Source: Candidatus Aminicenantota bacterium (lineage in GTDB: Bacteria; Acidobacteriota; Aminicenantia; UBA2199). From it: a DNA stretch of 13,346 bases. Shown here piece by piece: positions 9,001-12,900 of this stretch. Where the stretch lies: positions 19,937 to 33,282 of the forward strand of contig JAHELQ010000006.1 in assembly GCA_024644125.1 (NCBI GenBank), written 5' to 3'. The position numbers were made by a program, and so were the translations under genes. Under the pieces are notes generated by a model. The model saw only the letters and a list, made by a program, of their open reading frames with translations, did not search any database and was not told where the DNA came from. Every line of letters starts with the position of its first letter. The first letter of the stretch is position 1.

Positions 9001-9938
9001 CGGGGATGAATCCGGCTTCGCCGCAATGCGTCGGAGATCACCCGTGCCTGCGCGTTGGGATTGGGGACCGAATATCCGCTGGTTTTGCCGCCGGCGTTCA
9101 CCGCAGTTCCCTTGATGATGCCGATGATCTTATCGCCATCTTCCACCGCCTGAGGCAGGGGTTTCAACAACACGGCGCCGACGCCTTCCCCATCGACAAA
9201 ACCATCGGCCCCTTCGCCGAAACTCTTGCACCGGTCGTCCGGGGCGATCATCTCGATCTCGCAGAGCCTCCGGTAATGAGCCGGAGACAACACCAGATTC
9301 ACTCCGCCGCAGATGGCCATCCGGCACTCCCCCCGCTTGAGACTCTGACAGGCAAGGTGCAAGGCGGTCAAAGAGGACGAGCAAGCGGTATCCACCGCCA
9401 TACTGGGTCCCTGGAAATCGAAAAAATATGAGACGCGGTTGGCGATAGACCAATAAGCGCCGCGGGCGTTGGTCTCGATCCCCTCTGCCGCGGCCCGGCC
9501 GCTGAGCCATTCGTAATTGCAATTCATCACGCCGACGAAGACGCCGATCTCTTGTTCCATCTCGGCAACCACCTGGCGGGTGTAGCCAGCGTCCTCCATT
9601 ACGGCCCAACACACCTCCAGGAACAACCGTTCCTGCGGATCCATGGCTTCGGCTTCCCGCGGGGAAATATGAAAGAACAATGGGTCGAAGGCGTCAACAT
9701 CCTTCAGGAATCCTCCCCAGCGGCTGTAGCTTTCCTCTTTGTGAAGCCGCCAATCCCAGCGGTCGGCGGGTATTTCGCCAATACAATTCTTTCCGGAGCG
9801 CACATTATCCCAGAATTCATCCAGATTCTCCGCCTCCGGGTAGCGGCCGCTCACGCCGATGACAGCGATATCCTTCTCTTCGCAACCCTGTGCGTACGTT
9901 TTCAGCAATTGGATTAATTGTTTTCGTTTCTCGTCCAT
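1..9938 (-). CDS. Trans-AT polyketide synthase (KS-KR-ACP / KS-ACPlike-DH-KR-ACP / KS...), 3' end outside window
   Basis: This is a giant PKS gene, with 3312 complete codons in the window and no stop before the left edge. The ATG at 9936-9938 is chosen because GAGG lies 6 bases upstream, it follows the upstream stop by 16 bases, and only about 21 residues precede the KS1 start (KDIAVIG). Domains by residue are KS1 22-449, post-KS linker 450-597, KR1 598-1066, ACP1 1098-1176, KS2 1211-1646, ACP-like insert 1694-1777, linker to about 1905, DH 1927-2203, KR2 2218-2700, ACP2 2725-2808, KS3 2838-3266, then the start of the KS3 linker. The catalytic residues of all three KSs (residues 186/321/361, 1380/1515/1562, 3003/3138/3185) lie in one frame, which argues against frameshifts. 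There are no AT domains. Each complete linker ends in a YPF motif (residues 574 and 1896), as in trans-AT PKSs. The expected role is two full chain extensions with beta-reduction and one dehydration, then transfer to KS3. The rest of module 3 lies beyond the left edge. Confidence 0.96.
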   Translation of the reverse strand, partial: MDEKRKQLIQLLKTYAQGCEEKDIAVIGVSGRYPEAENLDEFWDNVRSGKNCIGEIPADRWDWRLHKEESYSRWGGFLKDVDAFDPLFFHISPREAEAMDPQERLFLEVCWAVMEDAGYTRQVVAEMEQEIGVFVGVMNCNYEWLSGRAAAEGIETNARGAYWSIANRVSYFFDFQGPSMAVDTACSSSLTALHLACQSLKRGECRMAICGGVNLVLSPAHYRRLCEIEMIAPDDRCKSFGEGADGFVDGEGVGAVLLKPLPQAVEDGDKIIGIIKGTAVNAGGKTSGYSVPNPNAQARVISDALRRSRIHPRTISYVEAHGTGTALGDPIEILGLTRAYSQYTNDKQFCAVGSLKSNMGHMESAAGIAAITKILMQMRYRRLVPSLHSERLNPNIDFASSPFFVQRESADWRQPQADIGNGLRSYPRRAAVSSFGAGGANAHVVLEEYIAPSSQESSSDQALHVFPLSAKTREQLRIYVKRMLNFLDKHGEELLLLPIAYTLQMGREAMDERLAFYAGDMAQLRKQLSEYYQNGVEPEAGPVPEIHRWLAGETVDWSVFYPERKPTPVSLPTYPFAKNRFPLPTFSQPAAAGPKNRMTAMRFRPGWEEIEAGDPTAVAGCVLVLGSGPAEANYLEHRLSELAPDSGEVVIVAMGDRYSKTASNEYRIDPASPEDYRRLLADLWLQKLRPDYILHDWARRSEAGDDPAVAAQWVLEAGVEPVFHIMKTLANQNIPVCRRFLFTYQEGEVDLLCEAVGAFARSLKLSFPEMDFLTLQYDRETPDTVRLDTMAYLLWNPLSANILEFKVSDGRLFARTMTPVQLPGNVASLFRRGGVYLITGGCGGLGWIVASHLAKVYGAAIVLTGRSPLDQAKEHKLRELERFGGSARYISADVSDLDAMGRVMGEIERSFGRLNGVLHSAGIIDDTVFYNKEWRDFSATLKPKMAGTVALDLATAGVELDVFVVFSSASSVLGDIGQCDYALGNRFLDCYMEYRNTLRQRNARSGAGVSINWPVWRNGGMHLDDSGEALFLKAMGLDYLEDEDGLAELETIVASGLNRILVLYGQKDRVYRNLGIGNFWETPKTAKTGDEEMNIQRLTGCAAAQVRQIAASVIRLDPAMFNDKENFGNYGFDSITLKEFAGALKNALQVDISPTIFFQHSSIEALSGYLAEHFPGAISGRGMAATHEDEVTALVVEPAVEIPVSEASDEKDIAIIGAASRLPGSRNLAEFWRNLVEGRDLITEIPAQRWDWRQLDEDSRKNGGKTVPRWGGFVPDADTFDARFFTISPREAELIDPQQRLLCQIVWEAFEDGGYRPSDFSGKRVGVFVGAESDDYVQLLRANRRMNAQMIIGNHHAVLANRISFLLNFRGASESINTACSSSLVAVHQAVGSLRAGENELAVAGGVSLMLSPHSMKAVSMLGVLSSNGRCKTFDRKADGYVRGEGVGVVLLKPLSRAIADSDHIYAVIKSSAVNHGGKANSFTAPNSGAQAALLVEAYEKAGIHPEAISYIEVHGTGTELGDPVEIDALRQAFGELAERSGRQLNKKNYCGLGTVKTYIGHLEPASGIAGLLKVILSMKHGILPKNLHFEELNPLIELKHSPFYIVNKTKNWDRLIAKDGSTIPRTAGVSAFGFGGANAHVVLEEYAPVRETIAAGVEETAQLIVLSAKTEDRLLAYAGSLLEFLERDLCPLDVERTVDDRVAHEIQRKLLDLAAGILSIEADQLDSGEDFQEMGFDGVSLAALAGAVEEAFGAGMDAAALADISTIDRLARLLAPGKAPEKSGASAHPGVSLRQIAFTLQTGREPLPWRLAFVAPDTEELKDKLRRCREADFSRYAIFKGRAGDAAPRAELSVAADDDESKFEALAQAWVSGADINWMSLHSGVNPGRVSLPTYPFAPQRHWFDESQFCDADCHLDGQAPEARLHPLVGSNTSTFLQQRYSSCFSGHEFFLDQHRVQGVKVLPGVAYLEMARAAGELAAERSVRHIRNIVWSRPIVFGGKKPSVQVNVSPSGPDAAEFTVVTRDGADGEAMVHARGILSYNGAAPVRDALDIEAVKRRCGERREGADCYQRFLEGGLAYGPAFQALHTMWRNETETFARLELPEVARVEAGDYLLHPSILDAALQSVAGLTGDGDRTASPRLPFTLGKIDIFERPGEVCYAYAVRASSPGGTGDIESFDITIADANGNVAAALSDFTLKAMSSSIATDASAGDRTLSFQWVWKADDEAGAGQEMNLQPDRAVWSLFPTQESREALERALESRGAAVPVVEIRAGEGFSELSPTTWSIDPLCAGDMGLVISECGKRNLLPGLIIVHAGEEDFSLRPAESERRTGEIFFPLFHLAGELARLRDGHPVRLFHVYRCAGEEVHPLRSALSALFRTVWREHPHIAFCNVCLRQSSPLNQLQWLAVAKRLLRDSHPEQAEFDLAYEESDSGRLKKYIRTLREFSLRDNIMMDLGETAGFRRGAVYIITGGAGGIGMILAEYLVTTCGSRVALADIAPPSPELEAKLAEIGATQADITFIQTDLCDEKAVRALLAACESRFGAVNGIIHCAGVTRDALLLEKTDDQATQVFKPKIHAAMLLDEVFGQEDLDLFILFSSTSVLGNAGQADYAFANHFLDHFALWREGERKRGRRKGRTISINWPLWRDGGMRVDNATLQMLEKAMGVKPLPTATGIEVLLDGLAANGANFLVVHGHGEKIQKVLSNTASGGDAGRPSAGSLLEKVQRDCTELAARILKINPSELELDGNLHEWGFDSINLTEFANNLNETYGLEITPAIFFESGESTVANLASSLLQKYPELLTKYYSIQLEEGTPGRFVKNAQPDSRGETGRPDAIAIIGMSGVLPLSGDLEEFWRHIVAGDDLITEAPRYRWDWQTLYPDKPHAARGGFIQSAREFDAEFFGISPREAVLMEPQQRIFMQTVWKTIEDAGYRTAEFSGTDTAVFVGVSASEYNKIFPKDPAKPDPFESTGIANSILVNRISYMLDIHGPSEAIDTACSSSLVAIHRAVTAIRAGECRMALAGGVNVLLTPDVFLTFDAAGMLSKDGRCKTFDDRADGYVRAEGAGAVLLKSLAQAIADNDHVQATIIGSAVNHGGRSHSLTAPNAAAQAELLIAAYEKTGVPPDTIGYIEAHGTGTKLGDPVEVEGLKKAFAHLYSKHGKTMPDTPRTGLGSVKSNTGHLETAAGMAGLFKVALAMKQGIIPATIHFQSLNSHIQLKGTPFYIVDKNRPWERPEGDAPLRAGVSSFGFGGANAHIVLEEFRDEAALRGGDAGENVMVLSAKNQERLRQYAERTLAFLENHGSRMSL
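141..1427 (-). other. KS3 ketosynthase domain
   Basis: Residues 2838-3266. The triad is complete: Cys3003 in AIDTACSSS, His3138 in EAHGTGTKLGDP, His3185 in NTGHLETAAG. It ends in FGFGGANAHIVLEE. Signatures (NHGGRSHSLTAPN) are close to KS2. It should take the alpha,beta-unsaturated chain from ACP2. The linker that follows (VLSAKNQERLRQYAERT) runs off the window, so the rest of module 3 is unknown. Confidence 0.95.
1515..1766 (-). other. ACP2 acyl carrier domain
   Basis: Residues 2725-2808. The attachment motif is WGFDSINL with Ser2761, followed by TPAIFFESGESTVANLASSLL. It closes module 2 (KS2-DH-KR2-ACP2). A short linker (about 30 residues) leads to KS3. Confidence 0.95.
1839..3287 (-). other. 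KR2 ketoreductase domain
   Basis: Residues 2218-2700. The cofactor motif is TGGAGGIG (from residue 2474). HCAGVTRD holds the B-type Asp. Tyr2615 and Asn2619 are in DYAFAN. The loop after the catalytic Ser (FSSTSVLGN) is one residue shorter than in KR1 (FSSASSVLGD), so Ser-Tyr spacing differs by one. All catalytic residue types are present, and the neighbouring DH needs a KR product, so activity is likely. Confidence 0.92.
3330..4160 (-). other. DH dehydratase domain
   Basis: Residues 1927-2203, double-hotdog fold. Catalytic His1956 lies in HRVQGVKVLP, which fits HxxxGxxxxP. YGP is present in GLAYGPAF. Catalytic Asp2123 and Gln2127 lie in HPSILDAALQS, which fits DxxxQ. These are the motifs of an ordinary active DH, not of double-bond-shifting domains that lose the Asp. 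The order DH before KR is typical. It should turn the D-beta-hydroxyl made by KR2 into an alpha,beta double bond, probably E. Confidence 0.94.
4608..4859 (-). other. ACP-like insert in the KS2-DH linker, active-site Ser replaced by Gly
   Basis: Residues 1694-1777 interrupt the usual post-KS linker, between LSAKTEDRLLAYAG...LEFLERD and VSLRQIAFTLQTGREP. The fold looks like an ACP: a first helix (EIQRKLLDLAAGIL), a loop (SIEADQLDSGEDF), then EMGFDGVSLAALAG, and a last helix (TIDRLARLLAPGK). The attachment position is Gly1739 (GGT, 4722-4724) instead of Ser, so it cannot carry phosphopantetheine there. KS1's linker has no such insert. It may be a structural or docking element, or a decayed carrier domain. 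Confidence 0.8.
5001..6308 (-). other. KS2 ketosynthase domain
   Basis: Residues 1211-1646. The triad is complete: Cys1380 in SINTACSSS, His1515 in EVHGTGTELGDP, His1562 in YIGHLEPASG. Asn replaces the common Asp two residues before Ala-Cys, which should not abolish activity. The AVNHGGKANSFTAPN motif resembles KS3. It should accept the beta-hydroxy chain from module 1. Confidence 0.96.
6411..6647 (-). other. ACP1 acyl carrier domain
   Basis: Residues 1098-1176. The attachment motif is YGFDSITL with Ser1134, followed by SPTIFFQHSSIEALSGYL. It belongs to the GFDSI type, like ACP2 and unlike the tandem GVDSL ACPs of the upstream protein. It closes module 1 (KS1-KR1-ACP1). Confidence 0.95.
6741..8147 (-). 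other. KR1 ketoreductase domain
   Basis: Residues 598-1066: a structural subdomain followed by the catalytic Rossmann fold with TGGCGGLG (about residue 838). The catalytic set is Lys944, Ser968, Tyr981 and Asn985 (DYALGN). The motif HSAGIIDD carries the Asp of B-type KRs, which predicts a D-alcohol. It is the only beta-processing domain of module 1, so the product should be a beta-hydroxyacyl chain. Confidence 0.94.
8592..9875 (-). other. KS1 ketosynthase domain
   Basis: Decarboxylative condensation domain, residues 22-449. The triad is complete: Cys186 in VDTACSSS, His321 in EAHGTGTALGDP, His361 in NMGHMESAAG. It ends with FGAGGANAHVVLEE. It should accept the chain from the upstream KR-cMT module. 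Its signatures (GPSMAVDTACSSSLTAL; NAGGKTSGYSVPNPNAQ) differ clearly from those of KS2 and KS3, so it belongs to another KS lineage. Confidence 0.96.
9876..9938 (-). other. N-terminal leader helix, possible docking element
   Basis: The first 21 residues before KS1 (DEKRKQLIQLLKTYAQG...) form a short basic amphipathic segment. Its location suits a docking helix that receives the upstream PKS. No specific docking class can be assigned from the sequence alone. Confidence 0.4.
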
Positions 9939-9954
9939 TCTGCGCCTCGATGAT
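9939..9954 (-). promoter_or_regulatory. 16-base intergenic gap with ribosome-binding site
   Basis: This is the only non-coding stretch in the window. Read on the minus strand it contains GAGG (plus-strand CCTC at 9945-9948), 6 bases before the ATG of the downstream PKS. That is a normal Shine-Dalgarno position and fixes the start. The gap is too short for a promoter or terminator, so the two genes are likely co-transcribed. Confidence 0.8.
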
Positions 9955-12900
9955 TTAGATCTCTCCGGAACGGAGCAATTCCAGCAACGCGTCTACCTCC
10001 CGTTCGGGAAGACGCTCCACCATTCCAGTCAAGCCATCCGGTTCTTCATGATCGCCATGATTATCAGAACCCAACGTCGCCAGCCGGTCTCGGTAACCGG
10101 TAACAAAAAACGACGCCAATTTTTCCATAGTCATATGTTCGAACAACAAGGTGGCGGGCAATGGTCCAAAGTCTTCCGAAAGCCGCTTCACTATGTCCAT
10201 TCCCACCAACGAATCCACGCCGAACCGCTCGAATGTGGTTTTGGCGTCGATCTTATCCTCCGGTAATTTCAGAATGCCAGCGAACACCCGGCGTACATAA
10301 CTCAGAGCGAAACCGTCCATATCGCCTCCCCGGGCTGGTGGGTTTGCCCCGGTAACCGCGGTTTGTGGTTTTTGGGCCGGTTCGCCGTTCAATTTGCCGG
10401 GAAATGTGTCCGTGAAATATTCAGCAAGCTTTCCGACGGTCATATATTCAAACAACAAGGTGGCGGGAAGTTTCCCGAAATCCTGTTCCAATCGCTTGAC
10501 CACATCCATGCCCACCAGGGAATCGACGCCATACCGCTCAAAAGTGGTGCGGGGATCGATTTGTTCCGGTTTTATCTTTAGAATTCCCGCGAAGATTCCA
10601 ATCAAATAACGCTCCATTCCGATTCCGGTCTCCTGCGGCGAATTTTTCTCGGGCCCGAGAATTTGTTCCGGTACCGGCGGGGGTGGGACCGGGTGCCGCT
10701 CCGGCAACCGGCCGGAAGATCTGAGGAGGCGAATCAATCCGTCGCTGGCGGCGACGATGACAGTCTGCCCGAATTCCTTGACCGCCTGGTCCGGGAATTT
10801 GAAGAACCGGATATCGCCGAATCCCAAGCGCCCGAGTAAATCCCGCCAGGATTCGGGCCCCAATAGAGGCGATCCTTCCAGCCGGATGTCGGGATCGAGG
10901 AAACGCCACCAACCGTCGGTCAGACCGAAGGTCAATGTGGCGAAATCATGATTTTCAGTCGCCTCGTTGACCAGAAGAAGTCCGTTTCGTTTCAACAGGC
11001 ATTTGGCGTTGAGCAAGGTCTCTTCCATCCGCCGGGTGGCGTGCAACACATTGCTGCCGAAGACCACATCGAAACTCCCCGGCCGGAAGCCCTGACTCTG
11101 AACCGGCTCCTCGATGTTCAACACCTGAAAATCCACAAACCGGTACCTGTCCCCATAAGTTTCCCTGCCGAAGCGGGTAAAACCCATAGAAATATCTGTA
11201 TAAACATACTGAACGCGCGATCCGAAGGGAGCCAGGGCTTCCAGCACAAATCGGCTGGTTCCGCCGGTTCCGGCCCCGATCTCAAGTATGCGCACCATCT
11301 CTTGCGGCGCGTCCGCCGTACGTTTTTCGACAAAGAGGCGGATCACGCGGGACAACAACAGGTGAAAATAATCGGCCACGGGATTTCCCCGGTACACACC
11401 CTCCACCAGCGCTTTGGAGCCGCCGGGGAACATGACCTCCATATGGGTTTTCCTCCCTTGCAGCACCTCCGCCAGGTTGTCGGCGCAAGCCCACAACAAT
11501 CCGGTATGTCCCTGCACTTGCGGATACGGTTGCAAGCGGGCATCCCTATCTTCCGCCGCCCGGGCCAGGATATCTTTCACATCCTGAGCCGCCATTTTTG
11601 CGGTGGTGGAAAACTCCGTTCCTCGCAACGCCAGAAATCCCGCCCGTCTTAGAATGGCCAGTAATTCGGCGAACAGCCGTCGGTACCCCTGGACAACCCC
11701 CACACGCGCGAATAGTTCTTCGACCCGGAACGATTCGCCTTCGGCCAAAAATACGCCCATGCGCTGAAACGCACGCACTACCAATAGCGGAATCTCGCGC
11801 CCCATAAGCTGGAAGCCGACTCCATAATTACCGGCGACATCCGCATCAACCGGCGGATATCCGGGTTCAGGCCCCAGCGACCCCACGGAGGGAATCACCT
11901 CTGATACCAGTTGCCAGTGTGTTTCCCGGTCCACGCCAATGGTTTGCAAGAAGCGTCCCTCGGCTTTCAAGAACATCACCTGCGGCACTGGAGAGGCGAG
12001 AATCCGCAGCACCGCATCCATGCCTTCGGAGGCCTCGATGGATTCGATCCCCATGGCCGCCAATCTACGGCTGTAGCTTTCATGGGCAACAATTCCCACA
12101 TTGCCCCAATACCCCCAATTGACGATCTTCACCGGGAATGAGGCCACGCTCCCCAGATGCAAACCGAAGGCGTCCTTGAATGTGCATCCGGCGGCGTAGT
12201 TGCCCTGACCGTAATTGCAGGTGAAGGATTGACCGGATGAGAAAAACATCATAAAATCGAGCGGATCGCGCTTGAAGACAGAGTAGAGAAGAAAGCTCCC
12301 CAGAGTCTTCGGTTCCAGCGCCTGTAGAAGAGTTGTCTCGTCCATGTGCTTGAATGTGCTGTCCTTGAGGACAATGGCCGAATGAATTACGCCGTCGATG
12401 TGTCCGAAACGGGTTCGGGCGGTTTGAGCCGCCGCTTCCAGGCTCTCACGGTTGGCGATGTCAGTCTGGATATACTCCGCCTCGCCGCCGAGGGCTTCGA
12501 TTTGCGTTTTCATCTCATCCATCCGCCGCTCGAACGGGCTTCGCCCCAGCAATACCAGGCGGGCCCGCGCTTTTTCAGCCAAAAACCGCGCCAGCTCAAA
12601 ACCGATTCCGCCGGCGCCGCCGGCGATGACATATACGCCGTTCCGTTTGAAGGGGAATTCCTTTGGCTCAGGAAACGCCACCTCTTCGACCGTGCGGCGA
12701 TAGACAATACCCGATCGGATCGCCGTCTCTTCGAAGCCCGATTCGACGGCCCTCGGCAGAGCGGCATCCAGAGTTCCGCCTTCCTGCGGATCCAGATGGA
12801 CATCGACGCAACGTACCGAGAGCGACGAATACTCTTTCGCCAACACCCGGGCAAAACCTGTAAGGCCGGCGGCATAGGGAATCGTGATTCGTGTGGGGGG

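Larger units (their letters stand above)
10080..10617 (-). repeat. Direct repeat: tandem duplication encoding the two ACPs
   Basis: The DNA around 10440-10600 and 10130-10290 can be aligned with an offset of about 309 bases. For example, AACAACAAGGTGGCGGG occurs in both copies. The units are joined by a Pro/Ala/Gly-rich linker. This is best explained as an in-frame duplication of one ACP. Confidence 0.85.

Noticed and set aside
141..9875. Non-elongating ketosynthase (KS0)
   Set aside because: All three KSs keep the active-site Cys and both His residues, including the His of HGTGT.
9939..9954. Promoter, terminator or riboswitch between the two genes
   Set aside because: Sixteen bases are only enough for the ribosome-binding site; no hairpin or T-run is seen.
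10080..10617. Tandem ACPs as a beta-branching (HMG-synthase) site
   Set aside because: Neither ACP has the Trp six residues after the Ser; both have aliphatic residues there. No HMGS cassette gene is in the window.
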